Notes under the pieces: generated by a model
What the model was told of the DNA's origin: nothing
Seen by the model: only the letters and a program-made list of their open reading frames with translations
Databases searched by the model: none
Shown here: positions 1-10,000 of the stretch, one piece after another
Numbering within the stretch: position 1 is the first letter of the stretch
How the letters are laid out: each line of letters begins with the position of its first letter
Program-made: the position numbers and the translations under genes
From: Streptosporangium carneum
GTDB lineage: Bacteria; Actinomycetota; Actinomycetes; Streptosporangiales; Streptosporangiaceae
NCBI RefSeq assembly: GCF_027922005.1
Contig: NZ_BSEV01000029.1
Span: forward strand, 1 to 64,000
Length of the DNA stretch: 64,000 bases
Direction: 5' to 3'

Positions 1-2
1 TG

Positions 3-515
3 CCCGCCATGCCCCTCACCCACAACGGCAAAATCAACCGCAACACCCTGCCCCCACCCCACACCTGCACCCCCCTGCCCCACCACCACACCAACACAGA
101 CACAACCAACGGCGCGGACACAGACGCACAGAAGACCGGGGACGCGGCCGCCCACACCGGCACCGGCACCGGCACCGACCAGGCCGTCTCCCCCCTCCAC
201 CACACCCTCACCCACATATGGGAACGGGTGCTCGGTCTGCCCGTGACGGCCGACAGTGACGTGTTCGAGCTGGGGGCGCACTCGTTCGCGATCGCCAAGG
301 TGAAGGCGCGCATCGCCGTCGCGCTCCGGATAGACCTGCCGCCGCGCGTGTTCTTCACCTCCCGCACCGTCGTGGAACAGGCCGAGGTGCTCCTGGAGAA
401 GGCGTCCTCACCCCAGGCCCTGCTGCGCCGCGCCGCGGCGGTCGCCGCGCTGCCGCGGCTCGACGACCAGGAGTGGGTGGCGGCCGTGACCGGCCTGACG
501 GTTGAGGAGAGCTGA
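3..515 (+). CDS. NRPS C-terminal fragment (end of adenylation domain plus PCP), cut by window edge
   Basis: The frame is open from the window edge, so only the end of the protein is seen. It begins with the A10 motif of an adenylation domain (PLTHNGKINR), whose Lys contacts the acyl-adenylate. A Thr/His/Gly-rich low-complexity linker of about 45 residues follows, then a peptidyl carrier domain with the core DVFELGAHSF. The phosphopantetheine Ser is codon 282-284; the usual GG before it is GA. No C, E or TE domain follows, so the chain must pass to another protein. The stop lies 1 base before the ATG of the next NRPS, so the two are probably co-translated. The amino-acid specificity lies upstream and cannot be read. 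Confidence 0.9.
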   Translation, partial: PAMPLTHNGKINRNTLPPPHTCTPLPHHHTNTDTTNGADTDAQKTGDAAAHTGTGTGTDQAVSPLHHTLTHIWERVLGLPVTADSDVFELGAHSFAIAKVKARIAVALRIDLPPRVFFTSRTVVEQAEVLLEKASSPQALLRRAAAVAALPRLDDQEWVAAVTGLTVEES

Positions 516-516
516 C

Positions 517-3500
517 ATGACGACCGTCGAACACGGTTGGCGGCCGCTCAGACCGGGGAACCTGGAAACCGCCCCGTTGTCGTACGGCCAGCGCGCCCTG
601 TGGTTCCTCGAACGGCTGACCCCGGGCACCGCGGTCCACAACATCCCCTGGGTGCTCAGGCTCGAAGGGCAGGTGGACGCCGGGCTGCTCGAGGAGTGCC
701 TTGACGCGATCGTGGCGCGGCACGCCGTCCTGCGCACCGTGTTCGCGGCCTCGGTCGCGGAGCCGTACCAGGTGGTCCGCCCCGCCGCGGCGATCGGTCT
801 CGCGGTGGTCGACTGCGGCGAGGAGGCGGCGGAGGAGCTGATCCGCGCCGAGACGCGCCGCCCGTTCGACCTGGAGCACGACCTGCCGGTGCGGGCGCGG
901 CTGCTGCGATGGGCGCCGGACGCGGGCGCGCTGGTCGTCGTCTTCCACCACATCGCCTGTGACGGACTGTCGCTGCCGGTCTTCGAACGCGAGCTCGCCG
1001 AGCTGTACGCGGCGCGGACCCAGGGGCGCGCGCCCCGGCTGCCCGCGCCCGCCGTGCAGTACGCGGACTTCGCGGCGTGGCTGCGGGAGCAGGACCCGCG
1101 GGAGGACCTCGACTACTGGCAGCGGCGGCTCGCCGGCGCGCCCGAGCGGCTGGCGCTGCACACCGACAGGCCCCGCCCGCCGGTGCGGTCGACGGCGGGG
1201 GCGACGCACGTGTTCGGCGTCCCGCCCGAGGTGGGCGAGCGGGTGCGCGCGCTGGCCATGGCCGAGGAGGTCACCCCGTTCGTCGTGCTGCTCGCCGCGT
1301 TCACGGTGCTGCTGCACCGCTACACCGGCCAGGACGACATCGTGATCGGTTCCCCCGTCGCGGGCAGGGACAGGATCGAGCTCGAAGAGCTGATCGGATA
1401 CTTCGTCACCATGCTGCCGCTGCGCGCACGGGTCGACGGCGCCGGGAGCTTCCGCGAACTGCTGGCCGCGGTCGGCCGCGACGTCATGGAGGACCTCGAC
1501 CACCACAGGGCGCCGCTCGACATGGTCGTCGACCGGCCGCTGATGCACGTCGCCTTCGGCGCGCACACCAGGTACGACGTCAAACCGCTGCGGCTGGGCG
1601 ACGCGACCGGGGTCCCGGGCGTCCTCACGACGGACACGGCGAAGTTCGACCTGCTGCTGTCGGTCTTCGACGAGGGACACCGGCTGGTGGGAGAGGTCGA
1701 GTACAACACCGACCTGTTCGACGCCGCGACGGTCGAGCGGATGGCCGGGCACTGGCTGGCCCTGCTGGAGGCCGCGACCGAGGCGCCGGAGACGCCCGTC
1801 GCCGAGCTGCCCATGCTGACCCGGGCGGACCTCGACGTCCTCGGCGTGGCCACCGCCATGAGCCACGGGGTGGACGCCTGCCTGCACGAACAGTTCGAGG
1901 TCGTGGCGCGGGCGCACCGCGACCTGACCGCCGTCGAGGTGACCTACGGCGAGCTGAACGCGAGGGCCAACCGCCTCGCCCGCCACCTGCGGGACCTCGG
2001 GGTGCGTCCAGGAGACCGGGTAGGGCTGCTGCTCGAACGCACGCCCCGCCAGGTGGAGGCCGTTCTGGCGGTCCTGAAGGCGGGCGCGGCCTACGTGCCG
2101 ATCGCCGTGGAGACCCCGCGTGACCGTGTCGCGTTCATCGTCGCCGACGCCGGCGTCCAGGTGCTGGTGGCCGACCGGGTCGGGGAGGGGGTCACGGTCG
2201 GCCTGCTGGAGGACGAGGCCGCGATCGCCGCGCGGCCCTCCGACGACCTCGGGCTGCCCGTCTCCCCTCGCTCGACCGCGTACGTCATCTACACCTCCGG
2301 TTCGACGGGGCGGCCCAAGGGCGTCGCGGTCACGCACGCGAACGTCCTGGAGCTGTTCGCCGCGACCGAGGGACGCTTCGAACCGGGGCCCGACGACGTG
2401 TGGACGCTGTTCCACTCCTACACCTTCGACTTCTCGGTGTGGGAGATGTGGGGCGCGCTGCTGTACGGCGGGCGGCTCGTGGTCGTGCCCAAGGAGGTCA
2501 GCAGGTCGCCCGAGGCGTTCGCCCTCCTTCTCGAACGGGAGCGGGTCACCTGCCTCAACCAGACGCCCTCGGCCTTCGGCCAGCTCGTCGGCCTCCTCGA
2601 GGAGGAGCCCCGCGCCCTCGAACACCTCCGGCTGATCGTCTTCGGGGGCGAGGCGCTGCAGCCGCACCACGTGCGGCGGTGGTTCGCCGCCGGCGCGGCG
2701 CCGAAGGCGCGGCTGTGCAACATGTACGGCATCACCGAGACGACGGTCCACGTCACCGCCCACGACATCACCCCCGAGACCCCCTTCGACCGCAGCGTGA
2801 TCGGGCGTCCCCTGCCGCACCTGTCGGCCGAGGTGCTCGACCGGCACGGCCGCGCCGTGCCCGTCGGGGTTCCCGGCGAACTGTTCGTCGGCGGGTTCGG
2901 CGTGACCGGCGAGTACGTCGGCCGTCCCGCGCTCACCGCCCAGCGTTTCCTGCCCGACCCCGCCCTCCCGGGCGCGCGGCGCTACCGCAGCGGCGACCTG
3001 GTGCGCTGGCTGCCGGACGGCGATCTGGAGTACCTCGGCAGGATCGACGACCAGGTCAAGATCCGGGGTTTCCGCATCGAGCCCGGGGAGATCCAGCAGG
3101 CCCTGGCGGACCACCCCACGGTGCGGTCCTGCGTCGTCGTGGTCGACGACGGGCGGCTGATCGCCTACGTCGTCCCGGGACCGGAGCGGCCGTCGGCGGC
3201 CGAGCTCCGCGCCCACCTCGCGGGCGGGCTGCCGGAGTACATGGTGCCGTCGGCGGTCGTCTTCCTCGACCGGATACCGCTGACCTCCAACGGGAAGGTC
3301 GACCACCGGGCGCTGCCGGAGGCCGGGCGTCCCGAGACGGCCTACGACCCTCCTGAGGGGCCGGTCGAGCAGGCGCTCGCGGACGCCCTGGCCGAGGTGC
3401 TGAAGCTGGAGCGGGTGGGCAGGAACGACAACTTCTTCGATCTCGGCGGCGACTCGGTGCGCAGCATCCAGGTCGCGGGGCGGCTGCGGCGGGCGGGCTA

Positions 3501-4929
3501 CGCGCTGCCGCTCGACGTGCTGTTCGCCCATCCCACGGTGTCCGCCGCGGCGATCCAGGTGACGCGGGCCGAGGAGGGGGCGCGGCTGGAGCCGTTCGCG
3601 CTGCTCGGCGCGGCCGACAGGGAACGGGCCCTGGCCCTCGGCGACGTCGTCGACGCCTACCCGATGACCTCCATGCAGCTCGCGATGGTCTACCACATGG
3701 AGCTGGAGCCGGAGCGGAGGCCGTACCACAACGTCAACAGCTACCGGGTCTCCGCGCCGCTGGACGAACAGGCGCTCGCGCGGGTGGTCGCCGAGGCCGT
3801 CGAGCGTCACCCGGTGCTGCGGACCTCCTTCGACCTGGTCTCCTACGGCGAGCCCATGCAGCTCGTCCACCGCTCCGCACCGTCGCCGCTGACGGTCGAG
3901 GACCTGAGCGGGACCGACCAGCAGGCGGCCGTCACCGCGCTCGTCGAACGCGAGTGGTCGACCCCGTTCGCCCTCGGCCGGGCTCCGCTGTTCCGGGTGA
4001 CGGCCCAGCGGCTGTCCTCCGACGCCTTCCAGCTCACGCTCACCGAGCACCACGCGATCCTCGACGGCTGGAGCTTCACCTCCCTCGTCGCCGAGATCCT
4101 CAACCGCCACGCCCTGCTGCGGGAGCACCCGCAGACGCCGCAGGCGCCGCCTCCGCAGTCGCGGTTCAGCCGGTTCGTCGCGCTCGAACGCACCGCCGCG
4201 GCCTCCGCCGAGTCGCTCGCCTTCTGGAAGGAACGGCTCTCCTCCGTGGACGGGACCCTGTTCCCCTCCTCCGGCGCGGCGGCGACGGTGACCCAGAGCG
4301 TCGACCGCGAGGTGACGGACGAGCTGTCGCGGTCGATGGCGCGGCTCGCCCAGACGGCGGGCGCGGGCATGAAGAGCGTGGCGCTGACCGCCCACCTGGT
4401 GGCGCTGGGACGGGTGACCGGCCGGCGGGAGGTCGTCACCGGCCTCGGCGTCAACGGCAGGCTCGAGGAGGAGGCGGGCGCCGAGGCGCTGGGCCTGTTC
4501 CTCAACACGGTTCCCTTCACCGTCCGTCTCGACGGCGGGACCTGGCTCGACCTGGTACGGCACGTGCACCGGCGGGAGACAGCGATCATGCCGCACAGGC
4601 GGGTGCCGTTCGCGGTGTTCGCCCGCTACATGAGCAACTGGAACCTGGACGTCAACTTCGGCTTCAACCGGTTCCACACGCTCGCCGGGGTCCGCATCGA
4701 CGACGAGCGCATCGGCTGCGCGCCGACGATGCGTTACGAACCGAACCACTTCACGCTCAGCGTCGGGTTCGTGCAGGACCCGGCGTCCGACCGGGCGCTG
4801 CTGATCGCCGAATACCCGGCCTCCAAGCTGCCGCACACGGTCGCCGCGGGCTACGCCGACGCGTACCTCGAGGCCCTGCACGCCATGACCGGCCAGCCGT
4901 ACTCCAACTATCACGAGGAGCTTCGATGA
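517..4929 (+). CDS. NRPS, C-A(Thr)-PCP-C
   Basis: 1470 aa. The ATG at 517 follows a GAGGAG ribosome site; an in-frame TTG at 502 lacks one. Domains: condensation at about 15-440 (HHIACDG, catalytic H145), adenylation at about 455-950, PCP (DNFFDLGGDS, S980), and a second condensation domain at about 1040-1470 (HHAILDG, H1178/H1179). The A domain has YTSGSTGRPKG, GITETTVH and LTSNGK. Reading the binding-pocket positions against GrsA gives D-F-W-N-V-G-M-V-H-K, one conservative change from the threonine code DFWNIGMVHK, so L-Thr is the predicted substrate. The first C domain seems to lack the usual RDxSxxPL loop. The last C domain has no A-PCP after it, so it must work with another protein or release the chain. 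The stop overlaps the MbtH start (ATGA). Confidence 0.95.
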   Translation: MTTVEHGWRPLRPGNLETAPLSYGQRALWFLERLTPGTAVHNIPWVLRLEGQVDAGLLEECLDAIVARHAVLRTVFAASVAEPYQVVRPAAAIGLAVVDCGEEAAEELIRAETRRPFDLEHDLPVRARLLRWAPDAGALVVVFHHIACDGLSLPVFERELAELYAARTQGRAPRLPAPAVQYADFAAWLREQDPREDLDYWQRRLAGAPERLALHTDRPRPPVRSTAGATHVFGVPPEVGERVRALAMAEEVTPFVVLLAAFTVLLHRYTGQDDIVIGSPVAGRDRIELEELIGYFVTMLPLRARVDGAGSFRELLAAVGRDVMEDLDHHRAPLDMVVDRPLMHVAFGAHTRYDVKPLRLGDATGVPGVLTTDTAKFDLLLSVFDEGHRLVGEVEYNTDLFDAATVERMAGHWLALLEAATEAPETPVAELPMLTRADLDVLGVATAMSHGVDACLHEQFEVVARAHRDLTAVEVTYGELNARANRLARHLRDLGVRPGDRVGLLLERTPRQVEAVLAVLKAGAAYVPIAVETPRDRVAFIVADAGVQVLVADRVGEGVTVGLLEDEAAIAARPSDDLGLPVSPRSTAYVIYTSGSTGRPKGVAVTHANVLELFAATEGRFEPGPDDVWTLFHSYTFDFSVWEMWGALLYGGRLVVVPKEVSRSPEAFALLLERERVTCLNQTPSAFGQLVGLLEEEPRALEHLRLIVFGGEALQPHHVRRWFAAGAAPKARLCNMYGITETTVHVTAHDITPETPFDRSVIGRPLPHLSAEVLDRHGRAVPVGVPGELFVGGFGVTGEYVGRPALTAQRFLPDPALPGARRYRSGDLVRWLPDGDLEYLGRIDDQVKIRGFRIEPGEIQQALADHPTVRSCVVVVDDGRLIAYVVPGPERPSAAELRAHLAGGLPEYMVPSAVVFLDRIPLTSNGKVDHRALPEAGRPETAYDPPEGPVEQALADALAEVLKLERVGRNDNFFDLGGDSVRSIQVAGRLRRAGYALPLDVLFAHPTVSAAAIQVTRAEEGARLEPFALLGAADRERALALGDVVDAYPMTSMQLAMVYHMELEPERRPYHNVNSYRVSAPLDEQALARVVAEAVERHPVLRTSFDLVSYGEPMQLVHRSAPSPLTVEDLSGTDQQAAVTALVEREWSTPFALGRAPLFRVTAQRLSSDAFQLTLTEHHAILDGWSFTSLVAEILNRHALLREHPQTPQAPPPQSRFSRFVALERTAAASAESLAFWKERLSSVDGTLFPSSGAAATVTQSVDREVTDELSRSMARLAQTAGAGMKSVALTAHLVALGRVTGRREVVTGLGVNGRLEEEAGAEALGLFLNTVPFTVRLDGGTWLDLVRHVHRRETAIMPHRRVPFAVFARYMSNWNLDVNFGFNRFHTLAGVRIDDERIGCAPTMRYEPNHFTLSVGFVQDPASDRALLIAEYPASKLPHTVAAGYADAYLEALHAMTGQPYSNYHEELR

Positions 4930-5102
4930 ACTACATCGTCGTGGTGAACGACGAGGAACAGTATTCGATCTGGCCCTCGGAGCGAGAGCTCCCCGAAGGC
5001 TGGAGCGACGCCGGCCACCGGGGTTCCGAGGACGAGTGCCTGGCCCACATCGACCAGGTGTGGACCGACATGCGCCCGCGCAGCCTGCGTGAACGGATCT
5101 GA
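4926..5102 (+). CDS. MbtH-like NRPS accessory protein
   Basis: 58 aa. MbtH-like proteins bind adenylation domains and help them fold and act. The signature is complete: NDEEQYSIWP, then PEGW, then CLAHIDQVWTDMRPRSL, with all three conserved Trp residues. The start ATG overlaps the NRPS stop, which argues for coupled translation and a functional partnership with the Thr-activating A domain just upstream. Confidence 0.95.
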   Translation: MNYIVVVNDEEQYSIWPSERELPEGWSDAGHRGSEDECLAHIDQVWTDMRPRSLRERI

Positions 5103-5106
5103 GCCC

Positions 5107-7050
5107 GTGCAACTGATCGAGGAGGCCATCGCACGCCAGGCGAGCCTCCGGCCCGACCGCCTGGCGATCACCCACCTCGGCTTCGAGAGCGGGGGCGAAC
5201 CGCGGCGTTCCGAGGTGACCTTCGGCGAGCTCCACCGCCTGGCCACCGCGTTCGCGGTCCACCTGAGCGCGACCGTGAAACCCGGTCAGCGCGTCATGTT
5301 GCTCCACAACACGGGCGTGGACTTCATCGTCGAGTTCTTCGGCTGTCTGCTGGCCGGCGCCGTGCCCATCCCCGCCCCCGAACCCGAGATCCCGTACCAC
5401 CGGGCGGCGGAGCGCCTCACCAGGATCGTGGAGGACGCCGACGTCACCGCGGCGACCATCGCGCGCCAGGTCTCGGCGGCGGACGTGGTGGCGTTGAGCC
5501 CGCGTCTGCGCAGTGTCACGTGGCTGGAGCATGTGACGCCCGGGCAGGAGGATCTCGACAGGTTCGACCGGTTCAGCCGGCTCGCCCAGGGGGCCGTCCT
5601 CAGCGCGGGCGCGGCGCGGCGGGACGACGTCGCCTACCTGCAGTACACCTCGGGTTCGACCGGGTCGCCGCGCGGCATCGAGATCACGCACGGCAACGTG
5701 CTGGACGAGGTCGACTACTTCGGCGCGGCGCTCGGGCTCGACGAGGACTCGGTGCTGGTCAACTGGGCGCCGCTCTTCCACGACCTCGGGCTGGTGCTGG
5801 GCGTCCTGGTCCCGCTGCTGCGCGGCAGTCACATCGTGACGATGTCGCCGCAGGCCTTCGTCCGCGATCCCGAGCGCTGGCTGCGGGCGATCTCCGACTT
5901 CGGCGGCACCCACTCCGCCGCCCCGAACTTCGCCTACGACCTGTGCCTCAGGAGGATTCCCGAGGCCAGGCGGGCCGGACTGCGCCTCGACACCTGGAGA
6001 GTGGCGATCAACGGCGCGGAACCGGTGCGCGCGGAGACCGTCGACCGGTTCGCCGAGGTCTTCGCGCCGTACGGCTTCCGTGCCGAGGCGATGCGTCCGT
6101 CGTACGGGCTGGCGGAGTGCACGCTGGCGGTGACCACTCCCCCGCTCAACGAGACGCCGGGCAGGTTCGTCGCCGACCGGGACGCGCTCAGTGAGGGAAT
6201 CGCCAAAACGGCGACGGTCGGGCGGACGCTCGTGTCCTGCGGGCGTCCGATACCCGGGATAAACGTCACGATCGTCACGCAGGACACCCGGGAGGAGCTG
6301 CCGGAGGACACCGTCGGCGAGATCAGGGTGACCGGCTGGGGCGTCGCCAGGGGTTTCCACGGGGAACCGGTGAGGATGACCCAGCTGTACACGGGCGACC
6401 TCGGTTTCTTCCACGAGGGCGAGCTCTACATCACCGGCAGGCGCAAGGACCTGATCATCGTCCGCGGCCAGAACTTCCACCCGGTGGATCTCGAACACGT
6501 CGCGGAGAGGGCCGACCCCCAGATCCGCCCCGGCTGCCTGGCGGCCTTCCAGGACGGTGACTCCGTCGGCCTGGTGTGCGAGGTGCGGGGGCAACGGAGT
6601 GAGGAGTCGCTGGCGGAGACGGCCACCGCGATCCAGCGCGTGATCGCCGAGACGTTCCAGCTCAAGCTCGACGTGATCGCCCTGGTCCAGCCGGGGAGCG
6701 TGCCCAAGACCTCCAGCGGCAAGGTGCGCAGGAACGAGTGCGGCCGCAGGCTGGCCTCGGGCGAGCTGCGCGTGCGCTACCGGACCCAGCAGGTGAGCGC
6801 GCCCGCGCGGCCGCAGATCAGCGCCGCGGCGGCGAGGCCGATGCTCCGCTTCCTGCTCGGCAGGATCCTCGGCGTGCCGGCCCCCCAGCTTGAGGACGAC
6901 GTCCCCTTCGCCGACTACGGCCTCGACTCGAAGGGCGCCCACGAACTCGCCGGTGAGCTGGAACGCCTGCTCGACGCGCCGGTGGCGTCGTCGATGATCT
7001 TCGATTATCCGACGATCTCGGATCTGGCGAAGGCACTGGAATCACGATGA
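5107..7050 (+). CDS. Fatty-acyl-AMP ligase fused to acyl carrier protein (lipopeptide starter loading)
   Basis: 647 aa from GTG 5107; a GTG at 5089 inside mbtH is an in-frame alternative, and neither has a clear ribosome site. The FAAL domain (about 1-560) activates a fatty acid as acyl-AMP and hands it to its own ACP without CoA. Visible motifs are YTSGSTGSPRG, PLFHDLGL, RPSYGLAECT and TGRRKDLIIVRGQNFHP, all FAAL-like rather than amino-acid-activating. The ACP (about 575-647) carries YGLDSKG with S608. FAAL-ACP followed by KS-AT-ACP-AMT-C is the starter logic of beta-amino fatty acid lipopeptides. The stop overlaps the ATG of the PKS (ATGA). Confidence 0.95.
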   Translation: MQLIEEAIARQASLRPDRLAITHLGFESGGEPRRSEVTFGELHRLATAFAVHLSATVKPGQRVMLLHNTGVDFIVEFFGCLLAGAVPIPAPEPEIPYHRAAERLTRIVEDADVTAATIARQVSAADVVALSPRLRSVTWLEHVTPGQEDLDRFDRFSRLAQGAVLSAGAARRDDVAYLQYTSGSTGSPRGIEITHGNVLDEVDYFGAALGLDEDSVLVNWAPLFHDLGLVLGVLVPLLRGSHIVTMSPQAFVRDPERWLRAISDFGGTHSAAPNFAYDLCLRRIPEARRAGLRLDTWRVAINGAEPVRAETVDRFAEVFAPYGFRAEAMRPSYGLAECTLAVTTPPLNETPGRFVADRDALSEGIAKTATVGRTLVSCGRPIPGINVTIVTQDTREELPEDTVGEIRVTGWGVARGFHGEPVRMTQLYTGDLGFFHEGELYITGRRKDLIIVRGQNFHPVDLEHVAERADPQIRPGCLAAFQDGDSVGLVCEVRGQRSEESLAETATAIQRVIAETFQLKLDVIALVQPGSVPKTSSGKVRRNECGRRLASGELRVRYRTQQVSAPARPQISAAAARPMLRFLLGRILGVPAPQLEDDVPFADYGLDSKGAHELAGELERLLDAPVASSMIFDYPTISDLAKALESR

Positions 7051-10000
7051 AGGAGATCGCCGTCGTCGCGATGGCCTGCCGCTTCCCCGGTGGCGTCACC
7101 TCCCCCGAGGACCTGTGGAGGCTCCTCGTCGAAGAGGTCGACGCCATCGGGGAGGTGCCGGCCGGCCGGTGGCCCGTGGACCGGCTGTACTCGGCGGACC
7201 CCGCGGAGCCCGGGAAGATCAGCAGCCGGTGGGCGGGGTGCGTCGACGGGATCGAGGAGTTCGACGCCGCCTTCTTCGGCCTGTCCCCCGCGGAGGCCGA
7301 GCACATGGACCCCCAGCAGCGCATGCTGCTCGAGGTCGCCTACGAGGCCATGGAACGCGGCGGGCTGCCGCCCTCGCACGGCCTGGTCCGCGACTGCGGC
7401 GTCTTCGTCGGCATCAGCGGCAGCGACTACGGCCGCGCCGTCGGCGGCGACCTGTCGGCCATCGGCCCCTACTTCAGCACCGGGCACGCCCTGTCGATCG
7501 CCGCCAACCGCATCTCCTACACCTGGGACATGCGCGGCCCCAGCGTCGCGGTCGACACGGCGTGCTCCTCCGGGCTGGTGGCCGTCGACATGGCGGTGCA
7601 GAGCCTGCGGCGCGGCGCGTGCTCGATCGCGCTGGCGGGCGCGGTCAACGTCGTGCTGGGGCCGGAGAACTGGGTGTCGCTGTCGAAGTTCGGGATGATG
7701 GCGACGGACGGCCGCTGCCGGTCGTTCGGGGCGGACGGCGACGGCTTCGTCCGCTCGGACGGCTGCGCCCTGCTGTTGCTCAAACCGCTGGAGGCGGCCG
7801 AACGCGACGGCGACGAGATCCTGGCCGTCATCATGGGCTCCGCGGTCAACCAGGACGGGCGGAGCAACGGGCTCACCGCGCCCAACGGGCCGTCCCAGGA
7901 GGCCGTCATCCGCAACGCGCTGGCCGACGCGGGCCTGGACGCGGACGCGGTCTCCTACGTCGAGGCCCACGGGTCGGGCACGCCGCTCGGCGACCCGATC
8001 GAGATGGGCGCGCTGGTCCGCACGTACGGCAGGCGGAAGGCGGGGCTCTGCCACGTCGGCTCGGTGAAGTCCAACATCGGCCACGCCGAGTCCGCGGCCG
8101 GGATCGCGGGCCTGGCCAAGCTGATCCTGTGCCTGCGGCACGCCCACCTGCCCGCCTCGCTGCACGCCACGCCGCCGAACCCCCGGCTCCGGCTGGACGG
8201 CACGAAGGTCAGGGTGGTCACGCAGGCCCGGCCGTGGACCGCCGAGGGGCGGCTGACCGGCGCGGTGAGCTCGTTCGGCTTCGGCGGCACCAACGCGCAC
8301 GTCATCGTCGCGGCCGCGCCACCAGGACGCCCCCGGCCGCCCGCCCCCGACCCTGCCTCCACCTCTGTCTCCGCCTTCGCTCGCTCCTCCCCTTCCCCCG
8401 TCTCCGTCCCCGCCGTCTCCTCCTCCCCTTCCCCACCCGCCTCCGGCCCCGCCGCGAAGCGGCTCGTCCTGCCGCTGTCCGCGCGGAGCACGGCGGCCCT
8501 GCGCGCTCTGGCCGGGCGGTACGCCGACTTCCTCCAGGCGCGTGAGGAGGTGTCCCTCTCCGACCTGTGCCACAGCACGGCGGTACGGCGGGCGCACCAC
8601 CGGCACCGGGTCGCCCTGGTCGTGGAGGACAGACGACAGCTCCTGCGCGACCTCAGGGACCTTCCCGACCTCCCTGACGACGGCACGCCGTGGCGCGATC
8701 CGGTGCTGGTGTTCTCCGGGCAGGGCGCGCAGTACCCGGGCATGGCCCGCCACCTGATGGACGAGGCGCCCTTCGCCGACGTCGTCGCGCGCTGCGAACC
8801 CGTCTTCGGGCAGTCGCTGGGGGTGTCGGTGCGGGCGCTGCTGGGCGGCGACGAGCCGCTTCCCCCGCACACCGACGTGGCGCAGGCGATGCTGTTCACC
8901 TTCCAGGCCGGGGTGTGCGACCTGTGGCGTTCCCTCGGCGTGGTCCCCGCGGCCGTCGTCGGGCACAGCGCGGGCGAGACGGCCGCCGCGTACGCCGCCG
9001 GGCTGCTCGACCTGGAGTCGGCGGCGGACCTGACGGCCGCCCGCGGGACCTCGATGCGCCTCGTCCACGGGTGCGGACGCATGGTCGCCGTCAGCGGCTC
9101 CGCAGACGAGGCCGGGCCGTACCTGGAGGACGGCGTCGTCGTCGCCGCCCACAACGGCCCGGACACCTTCGTCGTCTCCGGGCGCGACCCGGCCCTCACG
9201 TCCGTGACGCATGCGCTCACCCGGGCCGGGTTCGCCTGTTCGCCGCTCCGCGGCGAGTACGCCTTCCACAGCCCGCACATGCGGCCCGCCGCCGAGGCGA
9301 TGCGGGCGGTTCGGCTCGGACCCGCCGCCCTCGCGGGGTCGGCGCTGTTCTTCTCGACCGTCCTGGGGACGATCGCCACCGGCGACCGGCTCGACACGGA
9401 CTACTGGGCGGAGGGCATCACCGGCCCCGTCCGCTTCCAGCAGGCGGTCGAGGCGCTCCTGGACACCGGCTTCGGCTCCTTCCTGGAGATCGGCCCGAAG
9501 CCGATCCACGCCTCGGGGATCGTCAAGACCGCGCGACGGCGCGGCGGCGGGGTCCGCGTCGTACAGGCACACCGTGCGGACGGCGTCGTGCCCACGCTCG
9601 TGGATCTCTACCGCGCCGGAGCCGAGCTGGACTGGAACGCCGTCCACCCCGAGGGCGCGTTCATCCCCGAGCTACCCACCTATCCCTGGCAGCGGACCCG
9701 ACACTGGGCGATCACAAAGGAAAGCGGCATGAGGGACGACGTCGTCACAACGATCAAGACGCTGCTCGCCGATCACCTCAAGCTGAGCACCGCCGAGATC
9801 TCCGACCACGCGAAGTTCATCGACCTGGGCGCCGACAGCCTCGTCCTGCTGAAGCTGGTGTCCCAGCTGAACGAGCGTCACGGGACCTCCCTGCAGCCGA
9901 CGATGCTCTTCGACGACCACCCGACCGTGCGGGCGCTCGCCGCCGCCATCGAGGCGACCGGGACCCCGGCCGCGCCCGCGGTCGCGGTGGCCGTGGCGAC

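Noticed and set aside
355-6942. Very long minus-strand open frame opposite the NRPS and FAAL genes
   Set aside because: It is rich in Arg, Gly, His and Glu with no domain, the usual shadow of high-GC coding sequence. The plus strand carries clear NRPS motifs.
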